64,000 nt of DNA, from assembly GCA_903813345.2 (NCBI GenBank), contig CAIIXF020000007.1, positions 39,166,671-39,230,670 of the forward strand. The letters run 5' to 3'. Numbering within the stretch: the stretch's first letter is position 1; each line of letters begins with the position of its first letter. The notes below the pieces were generated by a model. The model made no database searches. It worked only from the letters and a program-made list of their open reading frames with translations, and was not told the DNA's origin. The translations under genes and the position numbers were made by a program. This document shows, in pieces, positions 35,950 to 50,900 of this stretch. Source of the DNA: Owenia fusiformis. Lineage: Eukaryota; Annelida; Polychaeta; Sabellida; Oweniidae.

Positions 35950-38900
35950 GTAAGTTATATCTACGTATATCTTTTGATTTGATCACTACGCCATCTGGCG
36001 AATGGATCATTGTTTTTGTGTCATATGATTCATTGTTTTGTGTCACATGACCTACCTTTAGACCTTTTGCCACCTTTCATAGCCATTCAACCAAGCCACA
36101 AAAAGTATGTATATTAGTTGTTCAACATGTTCAATTCTGTCAATATTTCCGGGCACTGACCTTTAAGCAGAAAATATTTCTTCATCGGATCAGCTAGGAT
36201 AAGGAAAATGTGTCACAGATATATTTGAATAATCTTAACATCGCCACAGACATATGTAAAATCAGTCCCGTAAATTGGTCAAAAAACTGGTCAAAAGTGA
36301 TAAGATTGGCAGGTGTTGTAAAATTTCATGGATTTTTAACATGGAAATCTTTAGCAGATTGAAAAATGGGACTGAAAAAGTTTTCACATTTTCAGGTGTT
36401 CAAATGAGAGATGTGTTTTGAAATATAAGGTATACTGAACAGTTAACAATTTAATTTGTATGAGTAGCAAGAACAGTCTATTTTTAATTGTTGATTCACA
36501 GATGATATTTTGCATGGGTAACAGATATGATATCTGACATTTGCTCTTATATCTGCTTCGCGAAAGTGAAACTTTTAAAAAAGAAATGGGTCAATGTGAC
36601 ATTCAGGTGGATTCAGCAATAAACAACCCAAAGGTAATAAACAAACATTCCCAAGTTGAACATGAACACTGAAGAAACTTAGATCAAAAAATTGTTGGTT
36701 GTATGCAGAGTATAGAACCATTCTGGAGAATCTTAGTCAAACTTTTGTAAAGGGTAATAAATTAATTTTCTGCTGATACACGATTGAACATTCAAAGTTG
36801 GAGAGATATTATAAACAATAAACATAAATAGCATATTTAAAGTACTTTATTGTTATGGTATGTTTGTAGTTTATTTTAAGATCAGAACATCTGAACATCT
36901 GCATGTCCTAATTCCATAAATTATGAGAATTCAGTTGACATTGATTTCAATTGGAATTCTATAGAATTGTTTGAAGGTCAAAATACTCTCAGTGAGGTAC
37001 ACAGGCAAATTACATCAGGCCCCGTAGGAGCTCGTATGAGCCTCGAGAATTACGAGTCATTACGGGCAAAAAGGAGCACCATCCTCGTACAGGCTCGTTT
37101 TCAAGGCCTGTGCGAGCTTGTACGATGCTTGTAATTGTTGTTCTCAAGGCCCATACGAGCACAAATAAGGCTCATAATTTCAAGGCCTGTACAAGCTCGT
37201 ACGAGGCCCATTATCGAACTCCGAACAAAAAAATTATAGCTGTCATGCTACATGATTCGTATATCTATCCAGAACATGCAGTGTATGTTTAATCATTTCA
37301 GAGTAATGATTGTGTTCACACATTCAATAACGATAACATTTATGTACATCACTTTTCAACTTATATCACTACCACACACAATATTTTTATTATGCATTTA
37401 CTTCACTTGTAGAGAAATATGGTGTCTCCTATCGGTTACTCTAAATCATGTTGATACAGACATGCAAATATTTTCTCGTTCTCCAAAAAGAGAATAGTAA
37501 TTTAGTTTATTTAAGAAAAGCAGACCGAAGAGCATGTGTTATATCGACGAATACCTACCACAGGGCTAGGCACAAACATTTTCTGTACCCCGAATGACTG
37601 AATAGAGTGAGGGATTCAAAATTTTTTGTGCCTAGCCGTAATGTATGTATTCGTTGATATAACACCTGCTCTGAGGTCTATATTACATTTGAACGTGCAA
37701 AACTTGCCAACATTTTTCAATATTCATTATGGCCCGCCATGACTATAAGTAAGGGCTATATCAATATATTTATTATTAATTTTTTTGTAAGGGTTACATT
37801 AAGGATTACATTTTTTTATATTTATTTTTTAATTCTTTCTAAGGGTTATATTAATATACCAGTATATATGATTAAATTATTTGTAAGGGTTATATTAATA
37901 TATGTATTACATACTGTAGTCTCTAGCTATAATCAATCAATAGTAAGGTTACTATGGAAAAGTATGAATTCTGATTTATTTCTGTTTTGTCTGATATCAA
38001 TATATATTTTCTTTTCTACTATGCTGTGAAAATTGAATCATTAAACTAAATCTTTCTTGGCATTGTTCTTTAACTTTTAGTTTTAAGCTTCATCTTAAGT
38101 TTGTTTATTTTTGATTTGAATGTATCCCTTCATCTTTGCGATGTAATATTCACTTATGCCCTGGAAATAAAGTACAGGGTCACACAAAAGTCTCTCTTTT
38201 ATGGTATTACATTCTCATTTTTGATGGACCTGCAGTGTTGAATGCATTTTTAAATGATTATTTTAATAAGATGTTGTCGATGCATTATTATTTCCTGCTT
38301 CTTTGGGTTTCCACTTTGAACACTTTCTACACATGAAAACACAAAATTTTCATAATTATTTATGCTATTCCAAAAAAGAGAATTGCATTTTTGGATCACC
38401 CTGTTCATCCAAAAAAGAGAATTACATTTTTGGATCACCATGTACATTATTATTGCCCTCATCTTTGATCTCTGCATTAAACAATACATACACATGAAAA
38501 TATTCATGAAAATTTCATAATTATTTAAGCCATTCTATTTTGTGTCACTCTGTATTCATATCCAATATGCAGTTTCATTTTGTCCTTAATTAGGACAATG
38601 GCAAATGAGTCTCAAGATTGATGAGTCTGTTTTGATAGATGTTTGCCTTCAACAATATTGATGGAATCAAGGGAATTCTTTAATTATATACGCCCGCATA
38701 TTATACCGAGATCAATCAAGATCGGCCAATTTAGAAAAAGTGTTGCTCTCATAAACAAACCTTTTTTCGCTTTTTTGGAATAATTTTGTGCATTAGAATT
38801 CTGAACATGCAGAGAGGTAAATATGAGACTAATATGAGGAACAAAATATTTTCCTGTAGGCTAAATATGATGATCTGAAATAAAACAAATAAAAACAATA

Positions 38901-41900
38901 CTAACCGACAATTAACAGGGTTCTCTCACAAAAAAGTTCCTGATGTATGTGCAAAACATAATTCTCATTTCCAAGATTCTGCCTAAGAAAGGTCAAACTG
39001 TCATGAATTTTATGTCAACACCAGAAGTTTTGGTGGTTGGAGGTTGGTGTTCAGTATCTGTAACAAATGGCAGGTGGGACATTTTGCATGTCTTGTTCTC
39101 ATTTCTCATCTAGTGGGTGTTTATAGATTTTCAAATGGGTGCAAGTATTTTCAAATGGGTGCAAGTGTTTCCAAATGGGTGCAAGTGTTTCCAAATGGGT
39201 GCAAGTGTTTTCAAATGAATGCAAGTGTTTATAGGTTTTCAAATGGGTGCAAGTGTTTATGGGTTTTCAAATTGGTGCAAGTGTTTTCAAATGGGTGCAA
39301 GTGTTCCTCAAAATCTCAACTTGGTGCATCTTCAATGCTAGGGTATCAATGCAATGAACGATAAGGGCAAACATATATTAATCAATGAAATATGATTTCC
39401 TCTGACAGGTGGTATTTATGAAATAGATATATTAGATAGATGTGATTAGTTCTCAGATATATGTGATGTCTAGAATTGAAAGAAACCACAGATCATTAAG
39501 CAGTATTTGTACTGAACTGCATAAATGACCCTCTTGATGTCATCACTACAAGTGACAAATTGTTATTGTCTCAAAATTTTTTGTAGACAGTGTTTGGCAG
39601 TCAGTGTTTCGGCATTCGGCATCTGTAACAAATGCCAGGTGGTGACATTTTGCATGTTAATGCCTTGTTCAATTGACAATAATTATGTCTAAATGAGAGA
39701 ATATTTCCTATTTTCTTTGAGAGATAAATCAGTATTTTCCGGTTACAAAATATAACACCTATTTTATATGTCTGGGCTATTTTATGATTTCTTTAAAAAA
39801 CGTTACTCAATCAATACTATTGAACTGAATCAGTATATTATTTGTGTTCACACGTTATATCAATTTCTAGATCAAGATTCTAATTATTTTGTTGATGTGT
39901 TATTTTGTCAGCCATCATCATTATTGCTGTCTTAACCTGTCATAATTGCCACTTACTGAGTTGCAATTCTGTTGAGATTAAAGCAAATATAGATTTGTAT
40001 TGTACCTTAGATCCTGGTCTTAAGAATTTCTGTTTGTCAAAATGTGTGATGAAAAATGATCCTGATTTAAAGCAATGTTGTAGTGTAATAGTAAGCTATT
40101 TCAGAATGGCCCCAGTGCTACTCTCAATCTAAGTCAATTGGTCTAAGATGGTATGGTATGAAATAAATCTAAAGGGCATATGGGCCAAAATGGGATAGAA
40201 GATGGTATGGGTTAAAATAGGTTTTAAGATGGTATGGGTTAAAATGGATGTGAGCATATTGTATGGATTAAAAATATTTCTTGATACGGTATGGGTTAAA
40301 TGGGTCTTAAGCAGTTAGGCAAGTTCCAAATTGAAATTGAAATTTACTAAGAGTGGTAAACAAAAAAAGTAATATATTTGACAAATATCTGGTCTGTTAG
40401 GTCATTTGTTTTCTCTAAATCTTGGGGGAGAATTAATCAAACTACCAATTTCTCACCTCTCAAATAGATTCTCCTGGCCAGGCATATATCACACATCTAA
40501 AATGAGAATTATAAATCAATATTCATACTTTTATTTGCATATTTGATATTCTGTTTTCATGTCCCCACCACAAAGTGTGGGGCCATATTGTAATTTAATT
40601 CACTCCCTTTTAAATTTTACTAACAGATCTCTAGTTGCTTGGAAATTTTATATGGGGCTTCATATTTTTTCAGGATGACATTGACAGCTACGACATCGTT
40701 CATGTCGTTATTGGAAATGAGGCTTGCGATCTTGACTCTACCGTCTCCTCTCTTGTCTATGCATATTATCTACACACGGTAAGTAGACTACAGTACGTCT
40801 TTTTTCCTTTCTTCGTTGATAACGTTGTTTCAGTTATGTTATGTTATGGTTGATGCAAATTGCTACATATTAATATACAGTATAACACAAAGGGATTTTT
40901 TATTAACTCTATCATAAAAAGAAGGAATTAATTTAACGAGAGACATGATAGAAAAGATTTTCAATACTTTAATGTAATCAGGTGATTCGTTGAATAGATA
41001 TGATAATCCAGTTAATTTAAAGCGAAGGCCATCTAAAGCCAGGATTGAAGACATTAGATATAGAAAATATAACACATTTAGGATTAATGTCATTTCAGGG
41101 ATTAAATTATATGAATAATCCACTGTTATAACAGAAACACTTCAGAAGCAATTTATTCATTGGCTCACATGGTGAGTCTAGAGAATCACCCCGTCTATCT
41201 GTCCATCAACAATTTTGGATTTAATGAAAAGGTCGCTCTTCTGAAACAATTTATTTATTTTGTGGAAACTATTCTGGTTATTTTGAGCTCGGGTAATATA
41301 TTTTTAACCCTTCTATCATTAGTTGGATAAAGTACGTCATGATACATCATCTTATTACCACAAACGATTATGGGAAAGATTTCCTCATTCTATATTCCTA
41401 TAAAGGGCCAATGTGTGGAAATTGTTTGGGTTTATAACCAGGGCATGACTCCAAAGTTATTCAATAAACAATAGATTGTTGTTATTCGTAAAATGTGTTT
41501 TGTTTATTGGTACACATGTTTATGCAACAGTATTTATTAAACTATTTAAATGCTTCTCGAACTATTTTCTCATCATACCACCACCCTGCATATTACTACG
41601 CATTCATGAATGAAATAGTTCTTCAACTAGATATAGTATTTTGAGTCGTGAGTTTGATTATCGAGAATATTTTTGACAGCAAAGTTTGACTGTCAACACT
41701 GACATTTGAGTTCAATGGCAGACAACCTCTAACCATAAAACAAACAAACAAACAAACAAACTAATATTGTTTTCTAGTGAATTTGTACAATTGATGAATA
41801 ATGTTAATTGTGTTTAAAAAATCGTACATTTTCTCTCTATTTGTCAGTGAATCATAAGCTCTTACTTGAACAGACAAATTAAATCAAAATGTCCTGCATC

Positions 41901-44900
41901 TATCTCTTGAACATCGATATCAGATAAAAGCATTTTGATTGATACCTTACTGGCGATGTCATGGTCTGCCTCTCAGTTGTCAATTAGCGAGCTGAGTAAC
42001 CTTTTAGATTTTCCCATCTTCCATGTTTTACTTGAAATAAGGCTATCAGACATATGTTGTAATATATTTCATTAACTAGGTGCATGGGACTTGTTCATAG
42101 GCTATGGAAAGGTTCATAATAGTCCAGTGTAGTATTATTTCTGTTTTCAGGGTGTTGCTTAAGGTAGATAGAGTGAGTAATTTGGCTAATTACCTCAACT
42201 GATTGGTTGTTATTCTGATCGTCATGAAAATTGTACCGACACAATTCATGGAATGATTCCGGAGATGATGAAAGAATATTCTTGAAATTTGGTCTTTTGA
42301 TAGATAATTTAATTATCATAAATACATGTTTATGAAAGTTTCACCAGGTATCTCTAGCTATTCCCATTTCATTTGGGTTCAGTCTTTTAGGGAAGGTTGA
42401 ATTATTTTTCATTTATCAAAAATTTAAATCGAAAGAAATCCTAGATTGTAGATTGCAACAATGAACTTAACATGCACAATGGACTTAACATGCACTCAGT
42501 ACATCATACCTGTCATGTATCTCTACAAGTACACTCCCCTTCATAAGTGATATATATATCTATATATGCAAGTACACTCCCCTCCATAAGTTTGACAACT
42601 GGCAGTCCCTTTTTTGGACCACATTATCAAAGTCAGCTTTTTGTGGAAAAAATCATCAATTTTGTCATAAATTTCCTAACTATTGTAATGAAAGATCAAA
42701 ATTGCGATCCAAACATTTACCGACTTTGATGTGCTATCTTATGAAAAATTCTGGTTTCTAAACTTATGGTAGGGGTGTACAGTCAGTCCTCTTTACTGGT
42801 ACAAGTGTGTAATGTTATCAGAAGCCTAAAGACAATGCATTCAAGATTAAGGTCAATATATCGTGCAAACAATCATTTCATATTTATTTGAATATACAGT
42901 TAAGATAGTGTCAACACACCAAGGATGTATTTATTTAATGCAGCGAATAAAACAAGTACAACCTAAGTCTATATATTAAGTATGGTCTAGATTCATTTTT
43001 AAATGCATATACGTATATAAAATGTAAAGCTGCGTAGTTTTCTAGGTTTTCTGAAGGTCGCGAAGGATAAAAAACAGTGTTATAGGTAAGGATTTTGTCA
43101 TGATTAATAAATTAGCAAGTAATATGGTTTATGTCTAATTCGGTGTTGAAGATGCTTGTTTCTGTATCATACTTTAGTAAATCATTGTTGTGTCATGAAA
43201 TATAGATATTTTTTGCCTGTAAGAGAGTTCAGTAAAATCTGCAAGTGAATTTAATATACAGTAAAACTTGTGTATAGTGAACATTTTTTTGCCAAGAAAA
43301 AACGTTCACTGTAGGTAGGTGTTCACTAGAGAGAGGGTACATTATACAGAAGTCAGTGGACTATGTGCGTAGGAAGGGTGTCCACTAGGGACAGGTGTTC
43401 ACTAGAGAGAGGTGTTCACTAAGACAGGTTTTACTGTAGTTGTGTTATATTTATTTGTTTTACACAGTGGTATTTCGCACATATTTCTACAATCTTGCTA
43501 TTTTTAGGATTAAAATCTTGCTTGCGTTCAAAAAAGCATTACAAAGAATGATGCAGCCTTAATGACAACACCTCCCCCAGTTATCTCTTAATTATTTTGT
43601 GGATGGTGTTTGGCAGTTGGTGTTTGGTGGATGGTGTCTGTAGCAAATGGCAGGTTGTGACTTTTTCATGTTTATGCCTTGTTTAAATATGTGAGTGAAT
43701 GGGTCTGGTAAAAATGTTCACAATATGAAGTTCATGTGATTAGAAAAAGTGTTCATACAAATAGGTGTTCAGATTAGAGAGGTGTTTAGATATGATCAGA
43801 AAAAAGTCTTCATACAAATAGGTGTTCAGATTAGAGAGGTCCTCAGATGTGATCAGAAAAAAGTGTTCATACAAATAGGTGTTCAGATTAGAGAGGTGTT
43901 TAGATATGATCAGAAAAAAGTCTTCATACAAATATGGGTTCAGATTAGAGAGGTGTTCAGATGTGATCAGAAAAAAAGTGTTTGTAGAAATATCTGTTCA
44001 GATTAGAGAGGTCTTCAGATGTAATCACAAAAAAGTGTTCATACAAATAGGTGTTCAGATTAGAGAGGTCTTCAGATGCAATCAAAAAAAGTGTTCATAC
44101 AAATAGGTGTTCAGATTAGAGAGGTCTTCAGATGTGATCAGAAAAAAGTGTTCATACAAATAGGTGTTCAGATTAGAGAGGTCTTTAGGTGTGATCAGGT
44201 AAGAGTGTTCATACAAATTGGTGTTCAGATTAGAGATGTCTTCAGATGTGATCAGAAAATAGTATTCATACAAATAGGTGTTCAGATAAGAAAGGTATTC
44301 AGATGTGATCAGAAAAAAGTGTTCACCCAAATAGGTGTTCAGATTAGAGAGGTCTTCAGATGTGATCAGAAAAAAGTGTTCATACAAATTGGTGTTAAGA
44401 TGAGAGCGGTATTCAGAGGTGATCAGAAAAAAAGTGTTCATACAAATAGGTGTTCAGATGAGAGAGGTCTTCAGATGTGATCAGAAAAAAGTGTTCACAC
44501 AAATTGGTGTTAAGATGAGAGCGGTATTCAGATGTGATCAGAAAAAAAGTGTTCATGCAAATAGGTGTTCAGATGAGAGAGGTCTTCAGATGTGATCAGA
44601 AAAAAGTGTTCATACAAATAGGTGTTCAGATTAGAGAGGTATTCAGATGTGATCAGAAAAAGTGTTCATACAAATAGGTGTTCAGATTAGAGAGGTCTTC
44701 AGGTGTGATCAGAAAAAAAGTGTTCATACAAATATGTGTTCAGATTAGGAGGTCTTCAGATGTGATCAGAAAAAAGTGTTAATACAATTAGGTGTTTAGA
44801 TTAGAGAGGTCTTCAGATGTGATCAGAAAAAATTGTTCATACAAATAGGTGTTCAGATTAGAGAGGTCTTCAGATGTGATCAGAAAAAGTGTTCACACAA

Positions 44901-47900
44901 ATAGGTGTTCAGATTAGAGAGGTGTTCAGATATACAGGTTTACTGAATTTTCAATTTATTAGTTCCTAGTAGGGTGTAGATGAATATGAAATTGCTCTCT
45001 AGTTATATCAGATTTATGTGACAAGAAACATTCAGTGAACAATTTACCTCCCTTTCTTCAAAGAAACATATAAGCTAATAGGAACAGGGCATTGCTAAGT
45101 TGCATCATTTTTCATACAAATACTGAGTTGAAGTAAGGGTTATATTTTTCTCAAGCAAAAGTTCTGTTATGTTCTTGTACATGCATAAAATATGTTGGAG
45201 CGTCGGACCTATTGCGTGAAGTACGCACAGGCGTACCAGATGAGTTTTAAAAAAGTTAAAATTGTGCTTAAATGCATAAATTGTTTTGCACATTTATTGA
45301 AGATTCTGTATTTGTATTTTTATGATTTAGTTTAATCAGAATAGAACTATTTAAAGTTGATAAAAATGCATCAAATAACATTAAAAAAAAGTTCCCAGGG
45401 AAGCATATCTTGATCCCCGAGATGCCTGCCCTTCGGCCAAGTAATCAGACGTAACCTATAAGGGGTACCAACTCAAAACATTTGCTCCAGTTTGCTCCCA
45501 TAAAATAGAATGAATTTAAGTTATATTGAATTAGAGTATATTTGAGGGACATTCGGCTCAAGCAGCATTGCTTTGAAAGGAAAAATAAAATTGAACTATA
45601 ATCCACGATGTATCATTTAATACATACAATTGCTTTCTGAGTTGTCAAAATGATTACAGCGAGGGAAAACAATTATTAAGACGCCACTAAAACAGAAGTC
45701 AAATTAGAAAAGAGAAGATGCGTCTACCTCTGTCTAATTACGTGGACTTTGTGACGGGAGCAAGATTTTTGTGTGGTTAAATTGCCACAATTCATTTGAA
45801 GCTATTTCCAAAGCTAATGTTACCTTATTAGAGTCAAACACGGTAATAACAATTATCTTTGTGCAGAGGCCACAATTAATTAACCTTTATACCTTCGCAA
45901 CCAATACAACCCTGGCCATGTATTTTATTGCTGAAAAGACGAAAAATAGAGGATTAAAGTGTGGATACTTGGAAAAACAATCATGTGGGAACTAAGATGT
46001 AAAAATATCAATGATTATATCCAGATTTCAGAGTGATCCAGATTCGAGAATTCATGGTGAATGTGAAGCTCTTGAATTGGTAATTGATTCTTGTGATTTA
46101 TTTTGACCAATCAAATGCATGAACTAAAAAAGGGATGCCAAGCATTGTGGGATTGCTTCAGACCTCTTCAGGATCAAATACAGTAAAAGCTCAAACAAAT
46201 TATTGCATTCTTTAGAAACATAGAAATTTCCATTTAAAGAAAGTACTATGTTGAAATTAAACAACAATTTTGTGGAAACATGCTCCAGGCTTTTCATACT
46301 TCCAGTCATCCATCATTCAATGTGTTTCTAGACATTTTCTTGAAATCCAAAATTAGATGGTATTAGTTTGATATCTGGATCATTGTTTTTTATTGGCTGA
46401 GACAACTTTTCTGATGATTTTTGTTAAGTTAATATTAAGGAAAGAAATCGGCTCATCTCGTTGAAGAATTATGTCTTAAAATGGAGATAAAATTGTCATT
46501 TGGTCAGACAAGTATGTCATTACTTTCCTGAAATGGGAAAAATATCTTTTCCTAAGGGTTTTCAAATGAAACTGAAGACAAGATATCAAACGCATGACAT
46601 ATAACCATTGCTTTCATTTTCCTTAAACCAGTTCAATGTTCATTTACTGGATTTCATTTTTATTCCATTCTTATTCCACTCTTATTTCATTCTTATTCCA
46701 TTCTTATTCCACTCTTATTCCGTTCTTATTCCACTCTTATTTCATTCTTATTCCACTCTTATTCACCACTTTTCTACTCTGCTTAAATGTTATATAAGAC
46801 TTGATCATCGGAGTAATTGTTTCACAGACTTTCTTGGAAGTTCAAAAATGTATCAATCCACTTTTCCTTTTATGAAAGATGAATAATTGAATAGCAAGAC
46901 AGGACAACAATGACAGAATTCTATTGAGATTAATTATTAAAGAATACATAGGACAGAAATGTGAAGTTGCATAAGGGCAAAATCTGAATAAAAGTGTTAT
47001 GGTAAGGCTTTGTTTGTATATGTAATTTGCTTTTGAAGTAAATCTTGATAGTCCAGCATCTTAATACTTATGATATCGTTAAATGTCCAATTGCAAAGTG
47101 CAAACTCAGAATTCATTTTTCAAGATTTGCAAAAAACTAAATGTTACCCAGCGGTCTATTTTAAGGATAATTCTTAAGTATAATTCCTTGTAAACATTTG
47201 TCTACTTTTAGTTTAAAACCATTTTCAACCAAACTCTTAGTTCTGATATTTCCAAAAACAGATCCTTAGATTGTTATGTCTGACTTTTCCCCTTATGTAT
47301 ATTTATAAGATTTGAGATTCAGTATTTCTTGTAAATGGATTTGAGCATTGAGATAGTATGATATATCCCCCCCGCTGGAATGATAAACGTATCATTCCAC
47401 ATTCAAACAGAATTTTCCGAAAGGTCAGACTCTACTAACTTTTAAGTACACGATAAAACGAAGAGATGAATATGACATAAAAAGATTTATGCTTTGCTGA
47501 TATTGGATATCAATTTCATCAGGATTAATCAGGATAAACTCCATATCCAATACCTCCCATGATATAACTTTAATATTTTTTCTTGAATAAACACAAGATC
47601 ATTTAGGAACTTCACCCTTAGATCCCTGACCTTGTTTTTTTATTAAACCCCAAAATCTTGTGGCAGTATAAACTAACCGCTCAGCTCAGAGTCTAGTTAC
47701 ACTAACTATGAAGATAAATCCAAAGGGTTGTTGCAATCGGAGGAAATTAGGGTTGAAACATAGATACCTATGAAACCAAATTTGATTGATGAGGCATATT
47801 AAAAAAGAATACTGAATCTGGCATCAAAGATATTAATCTCTAACGATCATCTATTAATAAAAAGGAACAGAAGTCATTAAAAATAATTAGGTGGCATTTG

Positions 47901-50900
47901 TGGGAGGGACTGTTGAGTTTAGGGTGCCTAAAACTTTAGGTATTCACGTCTCAAATACAAAGCATTAATCTGCAAAATGCTGAGTGCCAAACATCAACCA
48001 CCAAATGCCAAACAACATCTACATCCAAAAATTTGAGACTGTAACAATATGTCACCACTCGTGGTGGTTAAATAATAATAGTTATTTCTAGATATTTTTT
48101 TATTTTATTTAATTTCCCTGTTCAAGTTAGGATCTATTGATATAGGTCCGGTCTCCTCATTTTTTACCAGGAGGATGCTTAAAATCCTTATTTTTCCTAT
48201 TTTGGGTCAAAATATCATAAAATATGGTAAAACCTGTGTGTTTCATTTGGGAGTTGTTCAACTTATGGAGGACAGATAAAGTGGTCTATGTATCTAAATC
48301 CGTGCATTTACTTCTTTAGATACTTACTGAATTCTTGTTGCATCTATGAAACTCAGAGATGGTTTGTTTGTTTACATAGGAAGAGATACAAGAAGTTCTT
48401 TAACCTCATCGCTATATATGACTCACAATCTTAATATAGCACTAGAGTATCTTACCTGTCAAGGTGTAGCATCAGACTCTCTTAAGTGTCTTAAAGTATG
48501 GCCACTTGCACTTATTCTAATCATTAACTTTGAACTGGATAGTAAATCTTGTGCCCCGGGCCTTATGGGTAGCAAACCTGCCACTGTGAGGTATTATAAT
48601 TATTATTTGTCTCTGGCTTTGGGTAACATCTGTGCAAAAGTTTGTTTGTTTTTTTTCTTAGAGAGTTTGCACAGGAAATATTTATAGAGATGAAGAGCTG
48701 GTTTTCATTATTTTTAATGCTCACATTTATATGGATTACTCAATATAGTCATTGGGCATAGGTGTAGCCAGGGGGGTGTGCTCGCAATTATGCAAACTCA
48801 AAAAATCACACCCCCACCCTTGATGATTGCTTGCATAACCCCTGTTGGGTCTTTAATCATTCTAAGACATCATCCTTGTTCAGTATGATATTTTCTTTGG
48901 CCAATATCATATTTTTCCCTCAGAATAAAATTCATATTCCATCCCTCCTGTTAAATATTTCTTATTTATTGTATATTAAACCTCTCATGATTATGCTAGG
49001 ACAGCTACTATTGGACTATTGGAGTTTCTAAAATCTTATCACTGTCAAAATCATATACATGTTTCCTTCTCAGAGGAAAGGATATTCTACCACTAATATT
49101 CCAGGGTATTCAAAGTATAGAAAGATACTGCAGGTTCAGCTGATGTTCTGTTTAGTATTTACATGCATACAAATGGGTGATAAATATAATTTATGTAGTA
49201 GTAATGAACACTGTAAATGCAAATGTCAAGGACAAGATAGGATATAAACATGCTACATTCTATCTGGTTGAACTGAATACATTATACTGTGTTCGACTTT
49301 TTTTGTGCTACTTGATTTGAGTTTTTGGTATATCAGACATATTGGTGTGTGTCTATTAAATTTTGCATTTTTGCAACTCTGGTAATAAATATATTTTGGT
49401 GTTAATCAATACTGGGTCAACATTGGCTTTAACACAGTGAAACCTGTAAAGTGGAACACCTCTAGAAGTGGAACACCTCTGTTAGTGGAACACTTTACAG
49501 AGTCCCAAGACCAACTGACTTAAGGTGCCATGGAAGTTAACAGGAAATGACGAAACAGGAAGTGACAAAAATTTTGCATTTTTAGACATTTTTTGAGCAA
49601 AGATAACAGAGTTCTGGTTTGACCTCCAGTCAATTTAACTATTTCCACATATCATTTACATGACCAGGATCACAATGTGCATGGTCAGAATGACCCTAAA
49701 CATGATGAAATAACCTTTTTAGCCCTTTGAAAGTGTGACTGAAAAAAAGCTAAATTAGGAAGCAGGGAAGGTCACTGAACAGAATCTTTTGCCCAATATA
49801 ATGCTCTAACTGATACAATCTTTGTCATTTTAAAAAATTGTCTGAAACAAAAATGGCGGTCATAAAAGGGAAAAAAGATCGCTTTTCAAATCAGTTTTTT
49901 CATTTTTTTCTTTTTCTATGAATGATATCAAATTTTCAAAGATTGTATCATTTAGAGCAATATATTTAAGGCACATTTTCTGAAAAATTCGAAAGATTCT
50001 GTTCAGTGACCTTTCCTTACCTCCGTCTTTTAGCTATTTTTCAGTCACATTTTCAGAGGGCTGAAAAGGTTATTTCTTCACATTTAGGGTCATTCTGGCC
50101 ATGAACATTGTGATCCTGGACTTGTAAATGGTATTTGGAACTAGTTGAATTGACTGGAGGTCAAAACAGAACTCTGTTATCTTTGTTCAAAAAATGTCCA
50201 AAAATGCAAAATAATTTGTCACTTCCTGTTTTGTCATTTCGTGTTAACTTCAATAGCACCTTAATGCCAAATGAAACTCAAAGTGAAACATCTCCCGAGT
50301 GAAACACATTTTAGAGGTTCCACTTCTACAAGTTTTACTGTATATATAAAATCTTCCCTCTGATAACCAAAACCTCTGATTGGTTCAGCTAGTCTGGAGG
50401 ATTTCTCTGAAACTAAAAGAGTGAAGATGAAGATATCTTTTAAGAGGCTCAGTCAAATAATAGTGTTAATAGTACTCTTTCAAGATTTATATAGTGAATA
50501 TTGCAAAAATCAATGAATTGCAAGTAGCTATATGTAAAGCAACATGTCCTGGTGTAAAGTAACTACACATATATGAAATAGAAACTGCTATTATGATAGA
50601 TTTTCCTCATTAATAGCTACTGTTTAGTCACTCTCCTTTCCTAATTGGCCTTCCTGGGCAAAAAATGATTTGAAACATCCTCATTTCTCTTTATATATAT
50701 TTATGATGCTCTGTTATTTTTTGACAATGTGCGTCATATATGGTGATACAATTTTAGGCTAGTATTACTCTTTCTCTATATATTTATAACTAAGATAAGT
50801 TTCTCAATTATCTCCTCTTTATTTTTTACTTAATATCTGCGTCATATATGTCATAATCTCTAAGAATGAGATCGATCTTTATTCTTTGATATTAATACTA

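Noticed and set aside
43749-44480. Long repetitive frames on both strands ([18 protein letters not shown] type)
   Set aside because: They follow from a 57-bp tandem unit divisible by three. Both strands are open, and the unit is transposon sequence.
46608-46886. Phe/His/Ser-rich 92-codon frame
   Set aside because: Produced by the CTTATTCCATT repeat, with no splice context or homology.
48346-48687. 113-codon frame in PRUNE intron 2
   Set aside because: No recognisable family, no in-phase splice sites towards exons 2 or 3, and the known PRUNE exon 2 to 3 junction leaves no gap in the protein.
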